Shown here: positions 1 to 8,397 of the stretch, piece after piece
Layout of the letters: every line of letters starts with the position of its first letter
Numbering within the stretch: the stretch's first letter is position 1
DNA from: Neorhizobium alkalisoli
GTDB taxonomy: Bacteria > Pseudomonadota > Alphaproteobacteria > Rhizobiales > Rhizobiaceae
Direction of reading: 5' to 3'
NCBI RefSeq assembly: GCF_002968635.1
Contig: NZ_PVBN01000018.1
Location: 16,076 to 80,075 of the forward strand
Length of the DNA: 64,000 nt
Notes under the pieces: model-generated
Seen by the model: the letters and a program-made list of their open reading frames with translations, nothing else
Told to the model about the DNA's origin: nothing
Databases searched by the model: none
Position numbers and translations under genes: made by a program

Positions 1-309
1 AAGCGACGCGACCAGCCAGGCTTCACGCCCCAACAGGAGCAGGTTCTGAGACAGCGAAAGCGCGCTTCCGGGGTCGCGTGCGATGTCGGCGACCGCCGCA
101 TCGAGCTCTTGCCGCAATGTCGTGCCGGGAAGCGTGAGCTCCTCGAAAAGTGCGGAAAATTGAGGAATGTCAAGCATGGCGCGAAGCCAGTGGGCGATGT
201 CGACCACTGGATGCTGCTGTCTTGCCGCGAGCGATGCCGCTGTCTCAAGACCGACACGCAGATTTGGCTCAAGCGTTCTGATGAGACGGTTGAGGTCGAT
301 GTCTGACAT
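1..309 (-). CDS. tssH: T6SS AAA+ ATPase ClpV/TssH, N-terminal part only
   Basis: ClpV unfolds and recycles the contracted TssB/TssC sheath in the cytoplasm. Only the first 103 codons are here; the gene runs off the left edge. Reading the minus strand from the ATG at 309 gives MSDIDLNRLIRTLEPNLRVG, then LETAASLAARQ and VVDIAHWLRAMLD, which is the Clp-N helical repeat that docks on TssC; the ATPase modules lie outside the window. It is divergent from tssA across a 232-bp gap, as in other rhizobial imp/hcp clusters, so hcp-operon genes probably follow beyond position 1. Family assignment rests on the N-domain pattern plus T6SS context. Confidence 0.85.
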   Translation of the reverse strand, partial: MSDIDLNRLIRTLEPNLRVGLETAASLAARQQHPVVDIAHWLRAMLDIPQFSALFEELTLPGTTLRQELDAAVADIARDPGSALSLSQNLLLLGREAWLVASL

Positions 310-541
310 CCGCCAAGCCCTGTCTTTTGGGTCGAAATTCAGTGTTTTCTTAGATGCGAGGCAACAACTAGGGCGGTTACCAGGGCTTGTCCAGATCAAA
401 AGTCGCGCTATTTCCAAAATAGCTGAAATCGGTAGACGTCATAAATCTGTCATTCTTCCGGTACGGTTGACAAGCCAGTATAGGCGCCACAAGATGCTAG
501 TTAACTAAATTTACCCAGTGATTTTGGGGGGAAAAATAAGA
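310..541. promoter_or_regulatory. Divergent T6SS promoter region (clpV / tssA)
   Basis: This A+T-richer gap separates the divergent clpV and tssA genes, so it should hold both promoters. Visible elements are a perfect 7-3-7 palindrome at 407-423 (GCTATTT-CCA-AAATAGC), which could be an operator, and a TTGACA at 467-472 with only a poor -10 about 17 bp on (CAAGAT). I found no convincing sigma-54 GG-N10-GC element. Promoter positions are inferred. Confidence 0.45.
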
Positions 542-1603
542 GTGAATGTCCGAGCGCTAGTAGATCCACTTGATAAAGACAGACCGTGCGGAGAAAATCT
601 GCGCGACAATACTGTATCGAGGGAAATATACTATAGAATTAAGGACGCGCGGAGCGCAGCAAGGACCGCAGAGCGCGGTATTGCGCCGGGAGAAATTATT
701 GGTGTTCCTCCTGAATGGAATGAGGTTAGCAATCTAGGATTGCAGATTCTTTCTTCCCGGAGTAAAGATATCGAAGTATTGGCCTGGCTTGCAGAGGCCC
801 AGTTGAGGCTGCGCGGGTTTGAGGGGTTGTGCGATGTCTATACGGCGATGATGTCGCTTTTAGACAACCATTTCGATGCCCTTCATTCGATCGGCGACGA
901 GGATCTGGACGAACGCTTCGCCCCGCTCGCTGGCCTCAACGGTGTCGGCGGCGAAGGCACCATTATTCAGGCGATCCGACTGACTTCATTGGTCCCTGGC
1001 GCAAAATTCGGGCAATTGTCGCTTTGGGATTTCCAGCTTTCGCAACGCGCGGGTGAAGAGTCGAGGCGGGAGCAACTCCAGCAGGCCGCAACGGAGGCCG
1101 GTGTCGCACGGATGTCGGCCCAGCTGAACATCCTGATGGAGTGCATCGCTGCGTTCGACCGACTCGTTGAAATACTTGACGCTCGCTGCGGCGAACATGC
1201 CCCACCCAGCTCGAATACACGCAGGGTGTTGCATGAGGCCGCATCCGCAATCAGGGTGATCGCAGGTCTCGGTGCCGCCGACGTGGTCGAACCGCTGACG
1301 GCCGGCCCGAATTTGGAGGCGGCCAATGCCAACGGGCCGAGAGAACTGCCCAACCCCATACGCATTGCCTCGGCCGATTCGATTCACTCCCGCGAGGAAG
1401 CGCTGGAGCTTTTGACGTCTGTCGCCGGTTATTTTCGCCGAAGCGAGCCGCATTCCCCGATATCGATGTCCATCGAGACTCTTGTTCGCCGCGCCCGGAT
1501 GGATTTTTCCGAGCTTCTTGCGGAGCTGCTGCCTGAGCAACAGGCACGCGATGCGGTTCTCTCGGCAGCCGGCATCAAGCCTCTTGCCGAACGGGGAGGC
1601 TGA
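542..1603 (+). CDS. tssA: T6SS baseplate/sheath-assembly protein TssA (ImpA)
   Basis: TssA caps and primes assembly of the T6SS tail. The 353-residue product opens with VDPLDKDRPCGENLR and continues with PPEWNEVSNLGLQIL and DIEVLAWLAEAQLRLRGFEGL, the pattern of the ImpA N-terminal domain (residues about 1-130); the C-terminal half is helical and variable, as is usual. An earlier in-frame GTG at 518 exists, but only the GTG at 542 has a purine-rich GGGGGGA stretch at a reasonable distance upstream, so 542 was chosen. It is the first gene of the plus-strand imp operon and is followed by an 87-bp gap before tssB. Confidence 0.9.
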   Translation: MNVRALVDPLDKDRPCGENLRDNTVSREIYYRIKDARSAARTAERGIAPGEIIGVPPEWNEVSNLGLQILSSRSKDIEVLAWLAEAQLRLRGFEGLCDVYTAMMSLLDNHFDALHSIGDEDLDERFAPLAGLNGVGGEGTIIQAIRLTSLVPGAKFGQLSLWDFQLSQRAGEESRREQLQQAATEAGVARMSAQLNILMECIAAFDRLVEILDARCGEHAPPSSNTRRVLHEAASAIRVIAGLGAADVVEPLTAGPNLEAANANGPRELPNPIRIASADSIHSREEALELLTSVAGYFRRSEPHSPISMSIETLVRRARMDFSELLAELLPEQQARDAVLSAAGIKPLAERGG

Positions 1604-1690
1604 ATGCTCCTCCGATCATAAAGGCCTGGCCTGCTTATCAATCTCATAATTCCAACTCGCGATCTGCCGACGGCATGAAGGAGAATTCAA

Positions 1691-2215
1691 ATGGCAAGTG
1701 TGCATGAAAAACTGGAACGGGTGCGCAAACCCCGGGTCCACATCAAATACGAAGTGGAAACGGAAGGCGCGATGGTGGTCAAGGAACTGCCCTTCGTCGT
1801 CGGGGTCCTCGGCGACTTTTCCGGAAACCCGACACAGCCGCTCAAGCCGTTCGGCGAACGCAAGTTCGTGCAGATCGACCGCGACAACTTCGATGACGTG
1901 ATGCGGCGCATGACCCCCGGCCTTACTATCTCCGTCGACAACACCTTGCAGAACGACGGAACCCAGCTACCGGTTTCGTTGAAATTCGAAAGCATGGAAG
2001 ATTTCGAGCCTGGCTCGATCGTCAGTCAGGTGCCGGCGCTCAAAGCCCTTTTGGACGCGCGTAACGAATTGCGCGACCTGATGAGCAAGGCCGATCGCTC
2101 CGAAGAGTTGGAGCGCCTCCTTGAGGACATTCTCCAGAACAAGGCCGATCTTTCCCAGCTCGTTGCCCAGCTAGGCGGCAACAAAGCCGGCGAAACGAAA
2201 AATCCGGTCAATTGA
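1691..2215 (+). CDS. tssB: T6SS contractile sheath small subunit TssB (ImpB)
   Basis: TssB pairs with TssC to form the contractile cytoplasmic sheath around the Hcp tube. The 174-residue length is typical of the family. Diagnostic segments include RVHIKYEVETEGA, LPFVVGVLGDFSG, LKPFGERKFVQIDRDNFD and MRRMTPGL in the N-terminal half, then a helical C-terminus ending in a polar tail. The start at 1691 has a good Shine-Dalgarno (GAAGGAGA). It lies 125 bp before tssC, a larger gap than elsewhere in the operon, so extra mRNA processing or a weak internal promoter between tssB and tssC is possible. Confidence 0.95.
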   Translation: MASVHEKLERVRKPRVHIKYEVETEGAMVVKELPFVVGVLGDFSGNPTQPLKPFGERKFVQIDRDNFDDVMRRMTPGLTISVDNTLQNDGTQLPVSLKFESMEDFEPGSIVSQVPALKALLDARNELRDLMSKADRSEELERLLEDILQNKADLSQLVAQLGGNKAGETKNPVN

Positions 2216-2340
2216 GCAAAGGGTGTGCGGGCCGCAAGCCCGACATCTCCAAATTCCTGCTTCTCTTTGGTTGAGCAACGGATTTCGCGGGAAAGGACCC
2301 CGTCCTTCAGGGCCGCTGCTCTCAAAAAAAGGATCACGAC

Positions 2341-3822
2341 ATGAGCGCTGACACGCAATTGCAGACGAAGGAAGAGGCCGGGTTCGCTCCGGATCACGAC
2401 CTGCTTTCAAAGGTCGTCGCGGCCACCCGGCAGACAGAGCCCAACCGTGCCCAGGACCTGCTGCGCACACTGACGGACCAGGCACTCAAGGGAACCGTCA
2501 CCTATGATCGCAATCTGACGATCACCCTGAACAACGCCATAGCGGAGATCGACAAGAAGATCTCCGAGCAGCTCGCCACCATCATGCAGGCGCCCGAATT
2601 CCTGAAGCTGGAAGGCACGTGGCGCGGGTTGAACTATCTCGTCAAGAACAGCGAAACGAGCGCCAACTTGAAGATCCGGGTGTTGAATGCATCCAAGCGC
2701 GAGATCTCCAAGGATCTGGCCAAGGCGGTTGAATTCGACCAGTCACGGCTTTTCAAGTCGGTCTATGAGGACGAATTCGGTACGCCGGGCGGCGAACCCA
2801 TGGGTGCGCTGGTCGGTGACTATGAATTCGACAATTCGTTCGAGGATGTCCAGCTGCTGCAGGGTATCTCTTCGATTGCCGCAGCCGCCTTCGCACCCTT
2901 CATCTCTGCGGCCAGCCCACGCATGTTCGGCTTTGAGGATTTCAGGGGGCTCGCCAAACCCCGGGATCTCGAAAAGATCTTCGAAACCGTGGAATACGCA
3001 AAGTGGCGTAGCCTGCGCGACAGCGACGACTCCCGTTTCGTCACTCTCGCCTTGCCGCGCGTTCTGGCCCGCATGCCTTACGGCCCGAAGACCAGCCCGA
3101 TCGACGAGTTCAACTACGATGAGACGAACGGATCGAATACCGGCGAGTTGCCGCATTCCTCCTATTGCTGGATGAACGCTGCCTATGTGATGGGAACGCG
3201 GCTGACGGAGGCTTTTGCCAAGAGCGGCTGGTGCACTGCAATCCGCGGCGCTGAGAACGGCGGCAAGGTCGAGGGCCTGCCGATGCACATCTTCTCAAGC
3301 GATGACGGGGATCTGGATCTCAAGTGCCCGACGGAAGTCGGCATTACCGACCGGCGCGATGCCGAATTGGGAAAACTCGGCTTCCTGCCGCTCTGCCACT
3401 ACAAGAACACTGACTATGCCGTGTTCTTTGGAGCCCAGACAACGCACAAGCCGAAGCTCTACGACCGGCCGGAGGCCAATGCAAACGCCGCGGTTTCGGC
3501 CCGTCTGCCCTATATGATGGCGACCTCGCGTTTTGCTCACTATCTGAAGGTCATGGGTCGCGACAAGATCGGCTCCTTCATGGAAGCTGAAGATTGCGAA
3601 GCCTGGCTCAACCGCTGGATCTCGAACTACGTCAACGCGAATGACGACGCCGGCGAGGAATCCAGGGCCAAATATCCACTACGGGAGGCCAGGGTCACCG
3701 TACAGGAGGTTCCCGGCAAACCCGGCGCCTACAATGCAGTCGCCTGGATGCGCCCGTGGCTGCAGATGGAGGAGTTGACCACATCGCTTCGCATGGTCGC
3801 TCGGATCCCCTCCAAATCCTGA
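2341..3822 (+). CDS. tssC: T6SS contractile sheath large subunit TssC (ImpC)
   Basis: This is the large sheath subunit, 493 residues, the normal TssC length. Hallmarks are EFLKLEGTWRGLNYLV, EFDQSRLFKSVYEDEFGTPGG, GALVGDYEF, FAPFISAASP, SDDSRFVTLALPR, FAHYLKVMGRDKIG and a C-terminal VQEVPGKPGAYNAVAWMRP. The ATG at 2341 follows AAAAAGGATCACGAC. With TssB it makes the heterodimer that contracts to fire the tube; ClpV later disassembles it. A second TssC-like gene follows with no gap, so this cluster encodes two large-subunit paralogues, as does the Agrobacterium imp cluster. This copy is the more canonical of the two. Confidence 0.95.
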   Translation: MSADTQLQTKEEAGFAPDHDLLSKVVAATRQTEPNRAQDLLRTLTDQALKGTVTYDRNLTITLNNAIAEIDKKISEQLATIMQAPEFLKLEGTWRGLNYLVKNSETSANLKIRVLNASKREISKDLAKAVEFDQSRLFKSVYEDEFGTPGGEPMGALVGDYEFDNSFEDVQLLQGISSIAAAAFAPFISAASPRMFGFEDFRGLAKPRDLEKIFETVEYAKWRSLRDSDDSRFVTLALPRVLARMPYGPKTSPIDEFNYDETNGSNTGELPHSSYCWMNAAYVMGTRLTEAFAKSGWCTAIRGAENGGKVEGLPMHIFSSDDGDLDLKCPTEVGITDRRDAELGKLGFLPLCHYKNTDYAVFFGAQTTHKPKLYDRPEANANAAVSARLPYMMATSRFAHYLKVMGRDKIGSFMEAEDCEAWLNRWISNYVNANDDAGEESRAKYPLREARVTVQEVPGKPGAYNAVAWMRPWLQMEELTTSLRMVARIPSKS

Positions 3823-3823
3823 T

Positions 3824-5284
3824 GTGACCGCACGCGCGGCGCCACCCCCCTGCGCCGCGCGTGACTTCTTGATTCACGGTTTGACCGGGACGACGATGGG
3901 TTCGAACACCAAATGGCGGCGCCGCGCGGATCAAGTGATCGCGTTGATCGATGAGGCGCTTAACCAGCAAATCAATATGATTCTTCATCATCCGGACTTC
4001 CAGGCGATGGAGGCTCGGTGGCGGGCGCTTGCGATGCTGGTACGCGAGGCCAGCCGCAGCGGCGACGTGAAGATCAAGATTCTCAGCCTTGGCTGGCGGG
4101 ATCTTTCGCGCGGTATGGAGCGGGCTACCGACTTCGATCAGAGCCATCTATTCGAACTGGTCTACAGCCGCGAATTCGGCATGCCTGGTGGTGAGCCTTT
4201 CGGCCTTCTGGTCGGCGACTACTATTTCTCTCCTGACGAGCCGGTGGGCGGCGATCCGATCAGCACGCTCTCGCAGCTCGGCATGGTAGCGGCAGCAGCC
4301 TTCTGCCCCTTTGTCGCAGGCGCCTCACCGGGGACGATCGGACTTGAAAACTTCACCGAGCTGAACCGGGTCCATGACTTTTCGTGGCTCGCCAGCGATC
4401 CTCGCAGAATCCGCTGGAACGGGCTTCGCGCCCGGGAGGATTCCCGTTTCCTCGGGCTTGTGGCGCCGCGCATCCTGCTGCGCCCGCCGCTAGAACCTTA
4501 TTCCCGCCGGCGCACTGATGGCTTTCCTTTCCGGGAAAACACGTCGGCTGACGGCAGTTCTCTTTTATGGGGCAATGGAGCCTTTGCCTTTGCCACGGTG
4601 GTAATTCGCAACTTTATAGAATCCGGCTGGTTCGCCGACATTCGCGGCGTCACCCAAGACGCGGTCGACGGCGGCTTGCTCAGCGCCGCTGAATTGCGGC
4701 CCTATGACTTCGATACCGAAAGCCACGGGCTCTCAGCTCAGGCGCCGGTAGAGATGCGGTTAACCAGCGTCCAGGAGCAACAATTCAGCGATCTCGGAAT
4801 AATTCCGATCGCCACGACCTATCTCTCGGCGTCGGCGATCTTCAATTCGAACCAGTCGCTGCACGCGCCGCCGCATTATTCCAACGAACATGCCCGTCAG
4901 AACGCGCGCCTGACTGCGATGCTGCAATACGTGCTCTGCGCTTCTCGTTTCTCCCACTATCTCAAGGTGATTATGCGCGACGAGATCGGCCAGCTTTCTG
5001 ACGCCATTTCGATCGAACGCAAGCTGGTCGACTGGCTCAGCAGCTACACGCTCGGCAATGACGACGCCGACCTGTCGTTGCGTACCCGCTTTCCGCTGCG
5101 CTCTGCCGGAATCAGCGTCAGCGAGATCCCCGGCAAGCCCGGCACCTTCTCGTGCACGGTCCGGCTGCAACCGCATTTCCAGCTGGATGACGTTTCAACA
5201 AGCTTCCACCTCATCGCCGAGACCGCGACCGCCGGAAAGACCTCAACCCGTTCCGCCGCCCTGCCCGAAAGGATGCCTGCATGA
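3824..5284 (+). CDS. impD: Second TssC-like sheath protein (ImpD)
   Basis: This 486-residue TssC paralogue keeps the family landmarks: FQAMEARWRALAMLV, DFDQSHLFELVYSREFGMPGG, LLVGDYYF, ASRFSHYLKVIMRDEIG and a C-terminal VSEIPGKPGTFSCTVRLQPHF. It differs from the upstream tssC by a basic, Ala/Pro-rich N-terminal extension of about 25 residues and a divergent middle. The GTG start at 3824 is one base past the tssC stop codon, so translation is probably coupled; an internal ATG at 3896 (MGSNTKWRRR) is a credible alternative start. A divergent large subunit could modulate sheath assembly, but its separate role is not visible in the sequence. Confidence 0.88.
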   Translation: MTARAAPPPCAARDFLIHGLTGTTMGSNTKWRRRADQVIALIDEALNQQINMILHHPDFQAMEARWRALAMLVREASRSGDVKIKILSLGWRDLSRGMERATDFDQSHLFELVYSREFGMPGGEPFGLLVGDYYFSPDEPVGGDPISTLSQLGMVAAAAFCPFVAGASPGTIGLENFTELNRVHDFSWLASDPRRIRWNGLRAREDSRFLGLVAPRILLRPPLEPYSRRRTDGFPFRENTSADGSSLLWGNGAFAFATVVIRNFIESGWFADIRGVTQDAVDGGLLSAAELRPYDFDTESHGLSAQAPVEMRLTSVQEQQFSDLGIIPIATTYLSASAIFNSNQSLHAPPHYSNEHARQNARLTAMLQYVLCASRFSHYLKVIMRDEIGQLSDAISIERKLVDWLSSYTLGNDDADLSLRTRFPLRSAGISVSEIPGKPGTFSCTVRLQPHFQLDDVSTSFHLIAETATAGKTSTRSAALPERMPA

Positions 5285-6111
5285 CACTGTCCGAAAGTAT
5301 CGCCAGAGCGCTCAGCGATAATCTTCTCAAGGACGCGCTGGACGAATCCAGAGCGCATTTGAAAACAAAGCCGTCCGACCAGCAGGCAAGACACCTCTAT
5401 ATCGACCTACTGGTGCTAGCCGGTGATTATGAGCGCGCCGACAGCCAATGCAGTCTCGCAGTCACCTTCGCGCCAGAGGGCACGATGGGATTTGCGCTGT
5501 TGCGCAATGAACTTCGCGCCATGGCTGCCCGTGAAGCATGGTTCGAAAGCGGCGCAGTGCCTGGTTTCCCGCAAGGTCCTTCCGAGTTGGACAGGCTTGC
5601 CGTTCGTCTCGGCATCGCCCATCGCCGCGGCGAAGCGGATGACGCAAAAGCCGCGCTCGCTGAGCTGGAAGAGATCCGCAGCGAACGGCCGATGATCTGG
5701 AATGGAAAACCTGTCTCCGACTTCCGCGACTTGGACGACCGCACGCCGCACGGGTTGGAAGTGATCATGACCGGAGGTTCTTATCTCTGGATCGATTTGG
5801 CCAAGATTGCGGAAGTGGTCCTATTTCCCATAGGACGGCCACGGGATCTCGCCTTTCGCCGTGCCGAGTTGACCCTGATCGACGGTGCCGTCGCTCCCGT
5901 TCTTCTGCCGGCGATTTATCACGGAACAGGTCAAGAGGCGAAGCTCAGGCTCGGGCGCGAAAGCGAATGGATCGACGAGCCGACGGGGATCACCACCGGC
6001 CGCGGCCAACGCTGCTTCCTTGCCGGTGACGAGCTGGTTTCGTTGCACGATACCAACTCTCTGGAAGCAACTGCGACAGCGACCGCCAACAAGCGGATAG
6101 CGCATGGTTGA
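5281..6111 (+). CDS. tagJ: T6SS accessory protein TagJ (ImpE/SciE family)
   Basis: TagJ/ImpE proteins are cytoplasmic accessory factors that bind TssB and are found in a subset of T6SS clusters. The 276-residue product has an N-terminal TPR-like part (ARHLYIDLLVLAGDYERAD, residues about 35-55) and the conserved ImpE C-terminal region, including DRTPHGLEVIMTGGSYLWID, PRDLAFRRAEL and VLLPAIYHG. Its ATG overlaps the impD stop by four bases (ATGA), indicating translational coupling. Its presence with ImpD places the cluster with rhizobial imp systems. Confidence 0.88.
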   Translation: MTLSESIARALSDNLLKDALDESRAHLKTKPSDQQARHLYIDLLVLAGDYERADSQCSLAVTFAPEGTMGFALLRNELRAMAAREAWFESGAVPGFPQGPSELDRLAVRLGIAHRRGEADDAKAALAELEEIRSERPMIWNGKPVSDFRDLDDRTPHGLEVIMTGGSYLWIDLAKIAEVVLFPIGRPRDLAFRRAELTLIDGAVAPVLLPAIYHGTGQEAKLRLGRESEWIDEPTGITTGRGQRCFLAGDELVSLHDTNSLEATATATANKRIAHG

Positions 6112-6613
6112 CCCGCTCGAACGCTACCGCCCTCGTGATCGCCTATTGGCCCGCTCGATCCTCGACAGGCTGATCGACGAGGCGCCCGATCGAAATTCTG
6201 ATCCACCGAAAAGCCTGACGGAACAGACGCGCGAAATGCGGGAAGCCATCCGACGGGATCTGGAAGCCCTGCTCAACACCCGGCGTTGCCCGACGGCGGC
6301 CCCCTCCTTGCTGTCGGACTTAAGGGATGCGCTCGTAAATTACGGCGTTGACGGGATGGTCTCGGCCAATCTGGTCACAGACGAAGCTAAACTTCGGCTG
6401 GCGCAAGTCATTGAACGGCGCATATCGATGTTCGAGACGCGCCTGTCCGACATCCGCGTGACGATCCTGAAAAGCCGAACAATGACCGAGCGGGCGCTGC
6501 GGATGAGGATCCAGGCGAGCTTCCGCCTGCACGAGGGAATGCCGCCGATCAGCTTCGAATCGACCATCGATCCTTCCACGCAACGCTTTCTGGTGGAGGC
6601 CGCAAATGGCTGA
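6104..6613 (+). CDS. tssE: T6SS baseplate wedge protein TssE (gp25-like, ImpF)
   Basis: TssE is the gp25-like baseplate component that starts sheath polymerisation. The 169-residue product has the expected gp25 lysozyme-like core: a helical REAIRRDLEALLNTRR segment, LRDALVNYGVDG, then VIERRISMFETRLSDIRVTIL and a C-terminal strand with FRLHEGMPPISFESTID. The start overlaps the end of tagJ by eight bases and the stop overlaps tssF by eight, so it is embedded in the operon. Length and context agree with the family. Confidence 0.9.
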   Translation: MVDPLERYRPRDRLLARSILDRLIDEAPDRNSDPPKSLTEQTREMREAIRRDLEALLNTRRCPTAAPSLLSDLRDALVNYGVDGMVSANLVTDEAKLRLAQVIERRISMFETRLSDIRVTILKSRTMTERALRMRIQASFRLHEGMPPISFESTIDPSTQRFLVEAANG

Positions 6614-8387
6614 TGGCTTCCTTCACCGCTACAACGACGAACTCAAGGCACTTCGCCGCCGCGCAGCGCGCTTTGCCGATGCCTTCCCGAAGGTTGCCGG
6701 TCGCCTGCGCTTGACCGGAGATGTTGCCGATGATCCGCATGTCGAGCGGCTCGTCCAGAGTTTTGCCTATTCAGCGGCACGCATACGCCAAAAGCTCGAC
6801 GACGAATTTCCGGAACTGACCGATAGTCTGCTTGAAACGCTTTACCCTCACTATCTTGCCCCTCTGCCATCGATGAGCATCGTACGCTTGCGCCCAAGCG
6901 ATACGTTGGCCTCGATGCAGTTGGTGCCTCGGCACACGGAAATTCTTGCCGAACCGGTTGGCGGTGAAGCCTGCCGTTTTCGTACCACTCAAGACGTCGA
7001 AATGGCTCCGATCGAGATCATCGGGGCTAAATTGTCGGGCCAGCCTGTCAACGCCCCGGCATCTCCCTATGGCGGCATAACCGGATGCCTGCGCCTGTCG
7101 ATCCGCGCGCTCGACCCGCGCAAGCCTATCGGCGACCTTAAAATGAAGCGGCTGCGCCTGCACATCCCTTCAGCGTGGCAGCAGGCCGTCGCGATCTACG
7201 AATTGATCATAAATCAATCGATCGGAATCGCGCTGGCAAAGCATGCGGACGACGGACAAGCGATCTTCCTGCCGAGCAGCAATCTAAGGCCGGTAGGTTT
7301 CGACCTTGAAGAAGCGATGCTGCCTTATCCCGCTCCAAGCTTCAATGGTTACCGGTTGCTTACGGAATTCTTCGCGCTGCCGCAGAGATTCCTTTTCCTC
7401 GACATCGAAGGCCTCGATGTCTGGAAGGGCGAGAGGCTGGAGATCTTCATTTACCTCAAGGAGACCGACCCGAAACTCGAGCGTACGATCTCGGCAACTG
7501 ATTTTGCGCTCAACGCCACCCCGGTGGTCAACCTCTTCCGACAGACCTGCGAACCGATCACCGTCGACGGCACGCGAACGGAATATCGTCTGATGCCGGA
7601 TGCGCGGCGCCAAAAGACTCGGGAAATCTATTCCATCGACCGCGTGCTTATGACCGGTTCGCGCGGAGAGGAACAATTCTGCCAACCCTTCTTTGGCCGC
7701 TCGCAGCGCCCTGGCGGCACCAGCACGTTCTGGCAGGCCTACCGGCGTTTCGATGCGGATGATCGAACCAGCGACATGGAGATTGCCTTCGTCGATCGCG
7801 ACCGCCGTTTCGCAGCGCCGGTCGATGCCGTGGCAAGCATCGATACACTATGCATCAATCGCGACCTTCCTGAACAGCTTCCCTTTGGCGGCGGCCATCC
7901 GTTGCTGCAGTTGGCGTCCGGCCACGAGGCCGTCGCCGGCGCGGACGCGCTTATTCCGCCCACTCCTTCGGTGCGCATGAACGACCAGGACGGCCGGAAC
8001 TGGCGGTTGATGTCACATCTGATGCTCAATCACCTTTCACTCTTCGACAACGAAGGGGCCGCGCTGAAGGATATCCTCTCCCTTTATGCCTTCCGTGATA
8101 ACCCGGAGACCAAACAGCTTGTCGATGCTCTGGTCGGCATCAAGGCGCAGAACTCCACCGCGCGGCTAGGCGACGGCGGCATGGTCCCTGGCACAAAGAT
8201 AATGCTGGAATTCGATCCCGCCGCGATCGATCGCCCCGCCGCCTTCCTGTTCGGTAGCGTGCTCGACCGCTTCTTCGGCCTCTATACCTCGATCAACACC
8301 TTCACCCGCCTCACCGTCTCGATGAAGGGACAGTCGCGCGCTATTGCGACCTGGCCGGCGCGGGCTGCCGATCGCCCATTGCTCTAG
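6606..8387 (+). CDS. tssF: T6SS baseplate protein TssF (ImpG/VasA)
   Basis: TssF is the large baseplate wedge subunit that forms a complex with TssG, TssE and TssK. The 593-residue product begins with FLHRYNDELKALRRRAARFA and has the conserved EFPELTDSLLETLYPHYLAPLPSM stretch (rendered here in parts: DDEFPELTDSLLETLYPHY, then LPSMSIVRL) and a C-terminal region with MLEFDPAAIDRP and LYTSINTFTRLTV. These are signature segments of the VasA family, and the length is normal. It overlaps tssE by eight bases and is followed by tssG after ten bases. Confidence 0.93.
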   Translation: MADGFLHRYNDELKALRRRAARFADAFPKVAGRLRLTGDVADDPHVERLVQSFAYSAARIRQKLDDEFPELTDSLLETLYPHYLAPLPSMSIVRLRPSDTLASMQLVPRHTEILAEPVGGEACRFRTTQDVEMAPIEIIGAKLSGQPVNAPASPYGGITGCLRLSIRALDPRKPIGDLKMKRLRLHIPSAWQQAVAIYELIINQSIGIALAKHADDGQAIFLPSSNLRPVGFDLEEAMLPYPAPSFNGYRLLTEFFALPQRFLFLDIEGLDVWKGERLEIFIYLKETDPKLERTISATDFALNATPVVNLFRQTCEPITVDGTRTEYRLMPDARRQKTREIYSIDRVLMTGSRGEEQFCQPFFGRSQRPGGTSTFWQAYRRFDADDRTSDMEIAFVDRDRRFAAPVDAVASIDTLCINRDLPEQLPFGGGHPLLQLASGHEAVAGADALIPPTPSVRMNDQDGRNWRLMSHLMLNHLSLFDNEGAALKDILSLYAFRDNPETKQLVDALVGIKAQNSTARLGDGGMVPGTKIMLEFDPAAIDRPAAFLFGSVLDRFFGLYTSINTFTRLTVSMKGQSRAIATWPARAADRPLL

Positions 8388-8397
8388 GAAAGGAACC

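Noticed and set aside
467..497. Sigma-54 type promoter upstream of tssA
   Set aside because: The GG/GC spacing is one base off and the flanks do not match; only a weak sigma-70-like element is seen.
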